DNA from: a virus
Direction: 5' to 3' (one strand)
IMG/VR virus record: IMGVR_UViG_3300031975_001995
Coordinates: 1-40,649 of that record
Length of the DNA: 40,649 nt
The position numbers and the translations under genes were made by a program. Shown here one piece after another: positions 1 through 6,522 of the stretch. How positions within the stretch are numbered: the stretch's first letter is position 1; each line of letters opens with the position of its first letter. The notes below the pieces were generated by a model that had not been told where the DNA came from, made no database searches, and saw nothing but the letters and a program-made list of their open reading frames with translations.

Positions 1-3
1 ATA

Positions 4-165
4 TTAATTATTGTTATCATCATTATGAATTTTATTAACGTAGTTAATAACTTTATCAATTATGATATAACTTCCAAATATAAATGCTACTAACGCTAAT
101 ACCACTACATCAGAACTATCTCTCATGAAGTTAATATATTCTTTGTATTGGTTTAATAGATTCAT
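4..165 (-). CDS. Small single-pass membrane protein, 53 aa
   Basis: Reading back from the ATG at 165 gives a 53-residue protein with a short polar N-terminus, one hydrophobic segment (about residues 19-37, rich in V, L, I and F) and an Asn/Asp-rich tail. It sits 7 nt after the stop of the 64-aa gene at 172 and continues the chain of tiny ORFs. The function is unknown. It could be an inner-membrane peptide that alters the host envelope, but nothing identifies it. Confidence 0.6.
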   Translation of the reverse strand: MNLLNQYKEYINFMRDSSDVVVLALVAFIFGSYIIIDKVINYVNKIHNDDNNN

Positions 166-171
166 ATTCTT

Positions 172-366
172 TTATTCTACACTTTGATTATTTTTATACA
201 CTTCCTCTTTCACATAGTTAAATGCCTTCTTATAAGCTTTTTCTCTAGATAACGACATATCATCATATTGATACTTAGTAGCCATATGTTCTAGTAATAC
301 TCTATTCTCTTCACCTAACTCTTCTATCATTTGTTCTATTAGGTCTAATTCAAACTTATACATCAT
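172..366 (-). CDS. Hypothetical protein, 64 aa
   Basis: This is a charged, probably helical protein with no membrane segment. Its start overlaps the stop of the next gene upstream, which implies translational coupling. Its C-terminal half carries an SR-x-x-AY-x-x-A-x-N pattern that is also found near the C-terminus of the neighbouring 95-aa product, so the two may be distant paralogues. The function is not recognised. Confidence 0.65.
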   Translation of the reverse strand: MMYKFELDLIEQMIEELGEENRVLLEHMATKYQYDDMSLSREKAYKKAFNYVKEEVYKNNQSVE

Positions 367-643
367 TATTATCTATTATCTCATTATAAGCCATTGTATA
401 AGCCTCTATTCTACTTATTACTCTATTCTTATTCTCTAGTATAATATCCATAGCTCTATCTCTTACTTCATTAAACTTATTATTATTATAGGCTTTATAA
501 AGTATTTCTTCTATTGTATCCATCTCTACTATACCTCTTGATATAACTGGATTACTCCTCTCACCTCTTACTCTTGTTCTTTGTCCGTTATAGTTTTTGT
601 TTACCATATGTCTATCATAGCTATTCTGTCCCATCTTCATCAT
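356..643 (-). CDS. Hypothetical protein, 95 aa
   Basis: The N-terminus (first 35 residues) is basic and polar, followed by a helical acidic/basic segment. The C-terminal SR-x-x-AY-x-x-A-x-N motif resembles the downstream 64-aa protein. The ORF start lies inside the preceding 37-aa gene, and Met4 (near 634) is an alternative start. No family is recognised. Confidence 0.6.
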   Translation of the reverse strand: MMKMGQNSYDRHMVNKNYNGQRTRVRGERSNPVISRGIVEMDTIEEILYKAYNNNKFNEVRDRAMDIILENKNRVISRIEAYTMAYNEIIDNNDV

Positions 644-734
644 CTTCTAAATTATCAAACATTGTTTCTCCTACATAATAAAATATACCAAATATGAATG
701 TTAAACATCCAATAATAATTAATGCATCTACCAT
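621..734 (-). CDS. Tiny membrane peptide, 37 aa
   Basis: The ATG at 734 opens a 37-residue ORF with one hydrophobic stretch (residues 4-20) followed by a strongly acidic tail (EDDEDG). It fills the gap between the 104-aa membrane protein and the 95-aa gene and overlaps the latter. The topology resembles the other one-helix peptides of this region. Function unknown. Confidence 0.5.
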   Translation of the reverse strand: MVDALIIIGCLTFIFGIFYYVGETMFDNLEDDEDGTE

Positions 735-740
735 ATCAAT

Positions 741-1055
741 TTATTTATTTGTTCTTTTCCATTCTTTATCCCATGCCTCTTTATCTCTAGCATTAGGATC
801 AATTATCCATTTACCTACCTCTTCTTCAAATCCATCATACCCATCTAACCCTTCATCTATAATTTTATTCACATCAGTTATCCACATCTCAAGTACCCAA
901 AATAAGGACTCAATAAAATAACTAATACCAATCAGAAGCGTACCATAATGAGTATACGTTCCACTAAATCCTTCCCTAATATCTGTTACTACAGAAGGGA
1001 TACTTGCAATAATAATTGCTATCGAAAATATAACTTTAAACCAAGGCTTTCTCAT
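741..1055 (-). CDS. Membrane protein with two predicted helices, 104 aa
   Basis: There is an N-terminal hydrophobic helix (about residues 7-25) after a basic start, a second apolar segment (about 38-60), then a long charged, Trp-containing cytoplasmic-type tail. The start overlaps the stop of the exported 232-aa gene (ATGA). Length and topology would fit a holin-like or envelope protein, but no lysis gene is seen beside it, so the function is left open. Confidence 0.6.
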   Translation of the reverse strand: MRKPWFKVIFSIAIIIASIPSVVTDIREGFSGTYTHYGTLLIGISYFIESLFWVLEMWITDVNKIIDEGLDGYDGFEEEVGKWIIDPNARDKEAWDKEWKRTNK

Positions 1056-1750
1056 TCTTTTACTATTATTAATTCAGGTTCTCTAATACCTACTACTCGT
1101 ATACAAATACTTCTAGGCTCGTCTATCTGCTCTCCAGATAAATTATAATATCTAACTGGATAGTTTATATCTAATATATTATTAACTTGTATACCATCCT
1201 GCTCTAGATCTAATACCAATAATGTATCTCTATGAAAATGTAATACAAATCTATCATCTACTTTCTCATTCCATCCTAAGCTATCCACTATAAAGGAATA
1301 TGTGCTTCCGGAATCAATAGGAGTAAATGTATTTAATAATTTATCATGCAAGGTGGCTGATGTAATATTACCTCCAGTATAAAAAGTAAACATAGCGCTA
1401 TCTCTATAACTTACTGCCCCTAGTTTTATAGAATCCATTCCTAAGTTAGGGAAGCATTGAACTGCTAAACCGTTAAAGTTAGATAAAGAAATAAAATCAT
1501 CTCCAGGCAGCATAGTAAATAATGTAGGAGTAGGCTCTTGTGATGGAAGATTATAACCATCATACAAAGCATCAAACCCTAAAGTTGCATCCGCATCTTC
1601 ATATACAATATTAAAATCACCACATGCAGTACAAGAAGAGTCTTCAGTTTGGAGTGTCATAGTTAACCAACCTCCATTAGTATTAAGAGCACTATAATAT
1701 GGAGTTATAGGAGTAAAGAACTGTAAAGAGAGTAAAAATATTTTAATCAT
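1052..1750 (-). CDS. Exported protein with possible type IX sorting-like C-terminus, 232 aa
   Basis: The N-terminus (MIK, then a run of I, F and L to about residue 20) looks like a signal peptide. The body is beta-rich with several Cys (SSCTACGD near residues 38-45) and many Asp, Thr and Ser, as in secreted beta-sandwich proteins. The last 35 residues (YYNLSGEQIDEP, then ICIRV and a final LIIVKE) resemble the type A C-terminal domain of Bacteroidota type IX secretion substrates, which ends in a YxxxG segment, a GIYI-like strand and a basic beta strand. The usual Gly before the strand is replaced by Ser. The family is not otherwise recognised. It could be a surface or virion decoration protein. 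Confidence 0.6.
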   Translation of the reverse strand: MIKIFLLSLQFFTPITPYYSALNTNGGWLTMTLQTEDSSCTACGDFNIVYEDADATLGFDALYDGYNLPSQEPTPTLFTMLPGDDFISLSNFNGLAVQCFPNLGMDSIKLGAVSYRDSAMFTFYTGGNITSATLHDKLLNTFTPIDSGSTYSFIVDSLGWNEKVDDRFVLHFHRDTLLVLDLEQDGIQVNNILDINYPVRYYNLSGEQIDEPRSICIRVVGIREPELIIVKE

Positions 1751-1822
1751 TTAATCATTTAAGGTTGTTGCTAAAGCTATTAAAGTACATACTAATAAAA
1801 ATAAAAGGCTTACTGTTTCCAT
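1751..1822 (-). CDS. Tiny hydrophobic peptide, 23 aa
   Basis: The ATG at 1822 shares a base with the stop of the 68-aa gene, and its own stop directly abuts the start of the exported 232-aa protein. The product is almost wholly hydrophobic (LLFLLVCTLIALA). It is either a real membrane peptide or a coupling leader for the next gene. Confidence 0.4.
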   Translation of the reverse strand: METVSLLFLLVCTLIALATTLND

Positions 1823-2028
1823 CAAACATATTTTTGTACTCTGTATAATGGATTATAAGTTTTAATTTTACCATTATCAAAATACAGAGTTATACTATGC
1901 TTAGGATATTCTTTTCTAGCTTTATCAATAATATCATATAAATTATCATCAGTATATCCTCTACCCCATGATATATCTTCAAGATCTATTTTCCATGGAT
2001 TGTATGCCATAATTTGTAATCGCTTCAT
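1822..2028 (-). CDS. Hypothetical soluble protein, 68 aa
   Basis: This is a compact soluble protein with alternating aromatic and charged residues. The strand-like segment around residues 45-60 (SITLYFDNGKIKTY) suggests a small alpha/beta fold. The start overlaps the stop of the upstream membrane gene (ATGA). No family is recognised. Confidence 0.6.
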   Translation of the reverse strand: MKRLQIMAYNPWKIDLEDISWGRGYTDDNLYDIIDKARKEYPKHSITLYFDNGKIKTYNPLYRVQKYV

Positions 2029-2198
2029 ACCATCTCCTCTATAATACCTAACAATTCAGCTCCAGCTAATAAAACAGCTGCTGTTAGTAAGTTAAAAGGT
2101 ATGAATCCATATCCTACTAATCGAACTGACGATTTAAGAAAACTTATATACGCATGCCATTTAGGATCCGGCACCCAACCATTTTTAATTTCAGTCAT
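2025..2198 (-). CDS. Small membrane-associated protein, 57 aa
   Basis: The start is placed at the MTEIKNG methionine, 1 nt after the stop of the preceding 42-aa gene. A longer reading to 2240 would run back through that gene. The protein has a polar N-terminal third, then a hydrophobic region (about residues 27-50). Function unknown. Confidence 0.55.
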   Translation of the reverse strand: MTEIKNGWVPDPKWHAYISFLKSSVRLVGYGFIPFNLLTAAVLLAGAELLGIIEEMV

Positions 2199-2199
2199 A

Positions 2200-2328
2200 T
2201 TATTCAATTTCGTAACTATCGTCACCATCAAAAAATTCACCCTCCGGGGTAAGATTTATATCCCATACTGAAGGTCTTTTACGTCTAAATTTATCTAATA
2301 ATTTTTTAACCAATAAAAATATTTTCAT
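2200..2328 (-). CDS. Hypothetical protein, 42 aa
   Basis: A short ORF starting at the ATG at 2328, whose first bases overlap the TGA of the 27-aa peptide. The N-terminal half is amphipathic and basic (KKLLDKFRRKR) and the C-terminal half is acidic. There is no known domain. Tight overlap on both sides supports real translation. Confidence 0.5.
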   Translation of the reverse strand: MKIFLLVKKLLDKFRRKRPSVWDINLTPEGEFFDGDDSYEIE

Positions 2329-2408
2329 TTCTTTCTTAAAAGTAAATATGTAATCAGTCCAGTCGTTATAACTATTCCTCCTACGATTAATAATGCTTGT
2401 TGTATCAT
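2325..2408 (-). CDS. Tiny membrane peptide, 27 aa
   Basis: One Gly- and Ile-rich transmembrane helix followed by LLLRKK, giving a classic positive-inside C-terminal anchor. It starts 12 nt after the TAG of the exported 84-aa gene and overlaps the next start by ATGA. Function unknown. Confidence 0.45.
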   Translation of the reverse strand: MIQQALLIVGGIVITTGLITYLLLRKK

Positions 2409-2420
2409 CACTATAAATAT

Positions 2421-2675
2421 CTACTCTTCTGTGTAATTAATCCAAGCGGGCATGTTCATATCTGGAACGTATCCAACTCTAATTATTATATCATCTTTCT
2501 TAAGATAGTAAATAATATTCATAGTTTCACCTACCATTTTCATTTCAGTAGAAACTCTATAACCATCCTTCTTTGCTACCTTCTCAATATCATCTTTTGA
2601 AGTATGAAAATAAGCCGATTGAGCATTAGCTTGTAATGCAAAGTTAAGTATAAAAGTTATTATTAAATATTTCAT
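2421..2675 (-). CDS. Exported protein with cleavable signal peptide, 84 aa
   Basis: Residues 1-18 form a textbook signal peptide (MK, hydrophobic core, then ANA) followed by Gln at the mature N-terminus. The A-x-A|Q pattern is especially frequent in Bacteroidota. The mature 65 residues are small, charged and probably alpha/beta. The start overlaps the stop of a lipoprotein gene, so the two are likely made together for the periplasm. The mature domain is not recognised. Confidence 0.7.
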   Translation of the reverse strand: MKYLIITFILNFALQANAQSAYFHTSKDDIEKVAKKDGYRVSTEMKMVGETMNIIYYLKKDDIIIRVGYVPDMNMPAWINYTEE

Positions 2676-2926
2676 TCTGCTATATAAAAAGTATCAATTC
2701 TACAAACTGCATCACAAGTTAAACACAACCAATAATCATAATTTTCTAAGTAAAAATTCTCATGATAATGATCGATACAAAGCTCTTCCACCTCTATGCT
2801 TATCTCTTTTTTGGTAGTACATGAACCAAGAACATTTACGCATATAAATAATAACAGAGTGAAAAGGATAGCAATTAAAGCCCTAAAGAATCTATTCAAG
2901 TTTCGCATTGCTCTTCCCCAACTCAT
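2672..2926 (-). CDS. Putative lipoprotein, 84 aa
   Basis: A basic N-terminus (two Arg clusters) is followed by a long hydrophobic helix ending in VLGSC, a lipobox with Cys at residue 36. The mature part has further Cys residues (LC, LCLTC, VC), suggesting disulfides or metal binding outside the cytoplasm. It is coupled by ATGA to the exported 84-aa gene. A role in envelope modification, for example against superinfection, is plausible but unproven. Confidence 0.6.
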   Translation of the reverse strand: MSWGRAMRNLNRFFRALIAILFTLLLFICVNVLGSCTTKKEISIEVEELCIDHYHENFYLENYDYWLCLTCDAVCRIDTFYIAE

Positions 2927-3261
2927 TAGTTAAAATTTATGTTACCAAAATCGTTAAGATTCATGAAGTAGTTATAACCTTCTTCAGTCACAGTCATGTT
3001 TCTTTCTTCATCTAATTCCACCAATCCTTTCTCTTTCAAACTCAATGCAGTTGCATAAACAACAACCTCCTGAAGTATCTCTCCGAACTGCTTTTCATTA
3101 GGAGTTGGATCATCATAAAGAAGATCATTCATACTACAAACCTCTGTTGCAATCTCATAGAAAGCTTTCGTACCAAACGCCTCATCGATTTCTTCTTGCT
3201 TAAAGAAGTTCATTTCAATAAGATTATCGTACCACTGATTTATATGTTCTTCTACACTCAT
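2926..3261 (-). CDS. Hypothetical protein, 111 aa
   Basis: A mostly helical, acidic soluble protein. The C-terminal 35 residues (KGLVELDEERNMTVTEEGYNYF) look like the wing and last helix of a winged-helix DNA-binding fold (LV.....TvT..G), so a small regulator is possible. The stop overlaps the next start (TAATG). No specific family is recognised. Confidence 0.6.
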   Translation of the reverse strand: MSVEEHINQWYDNLIEMNFFKQEEIDEAFGTKAFYEIATEVCSMNDLLYDDPTPNEKQFGEILQEVVVYATALSLKEKGLVELDEERNMTVTEEGYNYFMNLNDFGNINFN

Positions 3262-3270
3262 AATTTAAAT

Positions 3271-3492
3271 TTAATCTTTCCAAGGTCTCCAACCTTCTTC
3301 CTTTTTTACTATCTTAATTATTTTAGTATCGCAAGCATACTCATGTCCATGCCATCTATCCTTCACAGACTTTTTAGCTTCTCTTTTACTTCCGGCAAAG
3401 ACATAAAACTTAGACGGAAATAAACTAGGCTTATGTCCATATTGGATCTCCCAGAATGTATTATCCTTCGACACTGAATTCTGTTTCTTCAT
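3271..3492 (-). CDS. Hypothetical protein, 73 aa
   Basis: A small basic protein with a strand-rich first half (FWEIQYG, KFYVFAGSKREAKKSV) that reads like a short beta-alpha unit. It starts inside the end of the preceding 66-aa gene (32-nt overlap). No homologous family is recognised. Confidence 0.6.
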   Translation of the reverse strand: MKKQNSVSKDNTFWEIQYGHKPSLFPSKFYVFAGSKREAKKSVKDRWHGHEYACDTKIIKIVKKEEGWRPWKD

Positions 3493-3661
3493 TTACAATC
3501 TTATCTCTTTGTAATTCCATTACCCCATCAATATCATCATAATGGAGCTCATAAAACTTATCTTGATCGTTCTCAAATAACTCAGCTTGCTCGTCAGTAA
3601 TCTCAGCTTCATACCAACAGATGGTTGTATACGATTCCATTTTTATTAATTTTTTTGCCAT
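3461..3661 (-). CDS. Hypothetical acidic protein, 66 aa
   Basis: The protein has a strand-like N-terminus (ESYTTICWYEAEITDEQ) followed by acidic helices. The ATG is preceded by the AGAATT context also seen before hsp20. It overlaps the 73-aa gene and follows the 105-aa gene by 4 nt. No known family. Confidence 0.6.
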   Translation of the reverse strand: MAKKLIKMESYTTICWYEAEITDEQAELFENDQDKFYELHYDDIDGVMELQRDKIVNEETEFSVEG

Positions 3662-3665
3662 AATT

Positions 3666-3983
3666 CTAATTTAAAACATTCCATATTCCTCCTGCTTCCA
3701 TCCCATCATTAAACTTGTAATTAATCTCAACTACTTTCTCTATTACTGATTTAGGACAACCAGGTAACCCTCCTCCACAATTAACCTCCAAAGGACTAGC
3801 ATTCCATAAATTCTCTCGTCTATAATATAACCATGGAATTCTTCTACCATACTGATTATAAATACTAACGTAATTTAAACCGCTGCTATCTTCTTGCACT
3901 TCTGCTTCTCGAAAATACCCTATAATCAATTCCTTCAAATAGCTATTAGCTCTTCCGCTTGCTTCTTTTCTAGTCATATCCAT
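3666..3983 (-). CDS. Hypothetical protein, 105 aa
   Basis: A soluble protein with a helical N-terminal third, a strand-rich centre (YVSIYNQYGRRIPWLYYRRE) and a Gly- and Cys-containing loop (CGGGLPGCP). It lies 4 nt after the stop of the RadA-like ATPase gene and is probably co-transcribed with it. It is not recognised. It might be an accessory factor to the ATPase, by position only. Confidence 0.6.
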   Translation of the reverse strand: MDMTRKEASGRANSYLKELIIGYFREAEVQEDSSGLNYVSIYNQYGRRIPWLYYRRENLWNASPLEVNCGGGLPGCPKSVIEKVVEINYKFNDGMEAGGIWNVLN

Positions 3984-3987
3984 AATC

Positions 3988-4725
3988 TTATGCTTCAGTA
4001 GTTACAGAATCAGGATGTATCCAAGTAACAGATCCACCAGCACCTAAATCAAAGTATAGTCGACGAGTTTTACTTCCTCGGCGATTCTTACTAAAGAACA
4101 TCAATCGCTGATCTTCAGATTCGAATATCATATGACACATTCCAGTTAGCATATGCTTAAAGCGATTACTACCAGCAAAGTTTCCAGTCTTAGTAACCTG
4201 CTGTATTATCATAAACGTCGTATGAGTATTAGTATCGTTGTTAGCTAAGTTATGCTTCTCATAAAGATTTAAGATCATAGTCTCAGCTTGCTTATTAGTA
4301 CAACGATGGTAATCACTAACAACAGTTACGATCTCAGCCATACTATCGATAAGTACAGTATCGAATCCTTTCTTAAAAGTACTCTCTAATACTTGCAGAG
4401 GATCGCTATCTAAATGATCACCCATAAATAAGATCGGAAGATTACCGAACTTCGGGAAACGCTTAACGTAACCATACATATCGATAGCATTCATCTCTCC
4501 AGAAACAAATAATACATTACTACCATTCTTCTGAAGGTCAGCTAAGATATCTAACAATACAGTAGACTTACCAACACCAGGATCTCCAACAAAAGCGAAG
4601 TTACATCCTTTCATTAATCCTCCAGTACCACTTAATAAATTATCAACGACTTTACCAGTCTCCATAGGGATAAATAAACTCTCATCGAAGTTTATATCCT
4701 TCATTTTTACAATCTTGCTATTCAT
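3988..4725 (-). CDS. RadA/RecA-superfamily ATPase, 245 aa
   Basis: A RecA-fold core NTPase. It shows Walker A GDPGVGKST at 47-55, a SGE motif around 75-77 (the catalytic Glu region of RadA/DnaB-type proteins), Walker B TVLIDS at 123-128, a QQVTKTG segment at 175-181 and KNRRG at 213-217. KNRRG matches the RadA KNRFG signature with Phe changed to Arg. Bacterial RadA has an N-terminal zinc finger and a C-terminal Lon-like domain; both are missing, leaving only the motor. A role in recombination-dependent replication or branch migration is inferred from the family. It might replace UvsX or a helicase loader. The gene is preceded by a copy of the conserved intergenic element. Confidence 0.75.
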   Translation of the reverse strand: MNSKIVKMKDINFDESLFIPMETGKVVDNLLSGTGGLMKGCNFAFVGDPGVGKSTVLLDILADLQKNGSNVLFVSGEMNAIDMYGYVKRFPKFGNLPILFMGDHLDSDPLQVLESTFKKGFDTVLIDSMAEIVTVVSDYHRCTNKQAETMILNLYEKHNLANNDTNTHTTFMIIQQVTKTGNFAGSNRFKHMLTGMCHMIFESEDQRLMFFSKNRRGSKTRRLYFDLGAGGSVTWIHPDSVTTEA

Positions 4726-4786
4726 AACCTTTATTTTAACTTTTTAACTATACTTAAAGATAAGAAATTATCTTCAGACTTCCTAC
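4726..4786 (-). promoter_or_regulatory. Conserved upstream element, copy 1
   Basis: This lies directly before the RadA-like gene. The minus strand has GTAGGAAGTCTGA, then a perfect 7-bp dyad around 4757-4774 (AAGATAA, TTTC, TTATCTT), a core CTTATCTTTAAGTATA (4749-4764) and an A/T leader ending AAAGGTTATG. Near-identical layouts precede at least four other genes in this window. A phage promoter plus leader is the best reading. Confidence 0.6.
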
Positions 4787-4792
4787 TACTAA

Positions 4793-4960
4793 TTAAAGTA
4801 TTTCAGGATTAGCATCCTGAGTAATAAGAAGAGCAAACCATACAAGGAATACTACCATAGCAATTCCTACTAACTTTGCATTATCAGATATCTCATCATA
4901 AGATTCTTGACCAGTAATAAATCGAAATGCACTAATGATTGTATTAATAATTGAACTCAT
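4793..4960 (-). CDS. Small single-pass membrane protein, 55 aa
   Basis: The ATG at 4960 gives a 55-residue protein with a polar helical N-terminal half (about 30 residues) and one C-terminal transmembrane helix (LVGIAMVVFLVWFALLI), ending with an acidic tail. It has its own copy of the conserved upstream element, so it is a separately expressed gene. Function unknown. Confidence 0.65.
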   Translation of the reverse strand: MSSIINTIISAFRFITGQESYDEISDNAKLVGIAMVVFLVWFALLITQDANPEIL

Positions 4961-5021
4961 AACCTATTATTTATCTTTTTAACTATACTTAAATATAAGA
5001 ATTATATTTCAATTCTCCTAC
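4961..5021 (-). promoter_or_regulatory. Conserved upstream element, copy 2
   Basis: It precedes the 55-aa membrane gene. It holds GTAGGAGAATTGA, a perfect 8-bp dyad at 4991-5009 (AAATATAA, TTC, TTATATTT on the minus strand), the core at 4984-4999 and a leader ending AATAGGTTATG. Relative to copy 1, one stem position has changed on both arms (G:C to T:A), which keeps the dyad intact. Confidence 0.6.
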
Positions 5022-5042
5022 TAAACATAAAATTATTTTATG

Positions 5043-5348
5043 CTATAGTTTTAAAATAAGATGATTGATATCATCTCGACTAAGCCAGCCACGTACTCCA
5101 TTGTCATGATCATCATCAAAGAACTTATCAGTTATATAAGCACCATCTTGATCCACGACAGCAATCTCGAATGCGCTGTAATCATCAGCAGTTTGAAAAA
5201 AGGGATCAACATCACTATTAGAAGTACTGTAGAATCCTTTTCCGGCAATAACACTCAGAGTTAAACCATTTATGTTTATTGTACCAAGGATTCCAGTTCC
5301 TACTGGATGAGGACCAAATTTAATATCGTTAAAAGTTTTCTTTTGCAT
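5043..5348 (-). CDS. Hypothetical protein, 101 aa
   Basis: The start is set at MQKKTF, just after the upstream stop, because AATAAAGGTATG there matches the local start context; the longer reading to 5387 overlaps the previous gene. The product is Gly/Asp-rich and beta-strand-like (GTGILGTININGLTLSV), with an acidic DDDHDNG loop that could bind a metal. Not recognised. It is paired with the 129-aa gene upstream. Confidence 0.6.
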   Translation of the reverse strand: MQKKTFNDIKFGPHPVGTGILGTININGLTLSVIAGKGFYSTSNSDVDPFFQTADDYSAFEIAVVDQDGAYITDKFFDDDHDNGVRGWLSRDDINHLILKL

Positions 5349-5355
5349 ACCTTTA

Positions 5356-5745
5356 TTATTTAACTGTTTCAAGTTCGTTTTTACCATAAGCTAAGTCAGC
5401 CCATGTCTTAGCTCCATTTAACTTATACTGATCTTGATTGTATAGTTCAGTATTCTGATATAATTCATTAATAGTTCCAACAGTAAGAACATTTAATAAT
5501 TGTTTATCAATGAAGATCTTCTTACCTTTACGTTGAAAGATAGGCATCCAAGCTCCTTTACCTTCAGGATTAAACTCAACTGTCTGAACAACTCCTTTTT
5601 TACCCATAGATAGAGTCAACTCTAAATGCGTATTGAAAGTAGCATTCATAGTTGGTGAAGCGTGACTAATACTGAATCCATTTCTTCCTTTAAGAACAAA
5701 TCTAAATTCACCTTCTCTACCTTTCATAAAATCTACAACTGTCAT
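5356..5745 (-). CDS. Hypothetical protein, 129 aa
   Basis: A soluble, beta-rich basic protein. Its middle segment (ATFNTHLELTLSMGKKGVVQTVEF) reads as successive strands. It stands behind a copy of the conserved upstream element and is followed closely by the 101-aa gene, so both probably form one small transcription unit. No family recognised. A nucleic-acid-binding or structural role would both fit. Confidence 0.6.
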   Translation of the reverse strand: MTVVDFMKGREGEFRFVLKGRNGFSISHASPTMNATFNTHLELTLSMGKKGVVQTVEFNPEGKGAWMPIFQRKGKKIFIDKQLLNVLTVGTINELYQNTELYNQDQYKLNGAKTWADLAYGKNELETVK

Positions 5746-5807
5746 AACCTATTATTTTATCTTTTTAACTATACTTAAATATACGAAATATCTTTCAGAC
5801 TTTCTAC
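5746..5807 (-). promoter_or_regulatory. Conserved upstream element, copy 3
   Basis: It precedes the 129-aa gene. The GTAG block at 5804-5807 contains the TAG stop codon of the upstream zinc-finger gene, followed by AAAGTCTGA, an imperfect dyad, the core CGTATATTTAAGTATA (5770-5785) and a leader ending AATAGGTTATG. Confidence 0.6.
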
Positions 5808-6292
5808 TTTTCGTCGATATATTTTTTTAGTTCAACGAACATTCTTCTATCGATTAATCTTTCAGTAAAGTCTTCATTAATTATCCTTAGGCTTCTCTTT
5901 TTAGCCTTTTCAATATCATGAGAGAAAATAATATCGAAGTACTTATCTATCTTTCCTTTAACAAGCTTATAAGCATTAGGATCTACTCTAGTATTAGCAG
6001 CCGGAATATAATCTCTCTTAATTAATTTTACATCAGTAAACTCCTTACTACCCTTACCTCCTTTATAGAGCATACTACCAAACCCTCTTCTACCTCTTCC
6101 AGTAATACGATCTAACTCCTTCTTAGTCTCTTTATTCTTAATAATCTCAACCTCCGAATAAGTATTCTTTCCAGAGATAATAGTCTGCACAGCTACCTTT
6201 TCTTCAGTAGAGCAGTTAACACATACTTTAGTTCCAGGAACAGCTTTCAATCTAGCTTCCGGAATAATAACACCACAGCATATACAATTCAT
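5804..6292 (-). CDS. DksA/TraR-type zinc-finger protein, 162 aa
   Basis: Residues 1-28 have the C4 finger of the DksA/TraR family: C-x-x-C, then PEARLKAVPGT, then C-x-x-C. The remaining 130 residues are basic and Gly-rich in the middle (GRGRRGFGSMLYKGGKG), then helical, with no DksA coiled coil. A second, shorter copy of the same finger lies at 11238-11417. TraR/DksA proteins act in the RNA-polymerase secondary channel; here the coiled-coil tip is absent, so a different zinc-dependent binding role is as likely. It is preceded by its own conserved element. Confidence 0.65.
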   Translation of the reverse strand: MNCICCGVIIPEARLKAVPGTKVCVNCSTEEKVAVQTIISGKNTYSEVEIIKNKETKKELDRITGRGRRGFGSMLYKGGKGSKEFTDVKLIKRDYIPAANTRVDPNAYKLVKGKIDKYFDIIFSHDIEKAKKRSLRIINEDFTERLIDRRMFVELKKYIDEK

Positions 6293-6340
6293 AACCTTTT
6301 ACTTTACCTTAATATACGAAAAATATTTCTATTCTCCTAC
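6293..6340 (-). promoter_or_regulatory. Conserved upstream element, copy 4
   Basis: A shortened copy before the zinc-finger gene. GTAG at 6337-6340 includes the TAG stop of the 61-aa gene. It is followed by GAGAATAGA, a 5-bp dyad (AATAT/ATATT), the core variant CGTATATTAAGGTA (6305-6318) and a leader ending AAAAGGTTATG. Confidence 0.55.
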
Positions 6341-6522
6341 TTAGGTACAGCCAAGATGGAATACTTCCAGCCGGAATCAGTATTGGAGTTTAGTACGCTA
6401 ATAAATTCCATAGCCTTATCTTCTTCTTCTATAACTAAAATTTCTCCATAACCATCGTTCATAAGAACATTTAATCTTTGACCTGAACTAGTCTGCATTT
6501 CTTTTATAATTCTATAACTCAT
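6337..6522 (-). CDS. Hypothetical protein, 61 aa
   Basis: A small alpha/beta protein: a strand (YRIIKEMQ), a second strand (RLNVLMND), a third (EILVIEEE), a helix (DKAMEFISVLN) and a last strand (WKYSILAV). The start overlaps the end of the GMP reductase-like gene by a few bases. No family recognised. Confidence 0.6.
   Translation of the reverse strand: MSYRIIKEMQTSSGQRLNVLMNDGYGEILVIEEEDKAMEFISVLNSNTDSGWKYSILAVPK

Noticed and set aside
694-921. Plus-strand ORFs such as those at 694-921, 2397-2600 and 36263-36526
   Set aside because: They are antisense to well-supported minus-strand genes and code for low-complexity products.
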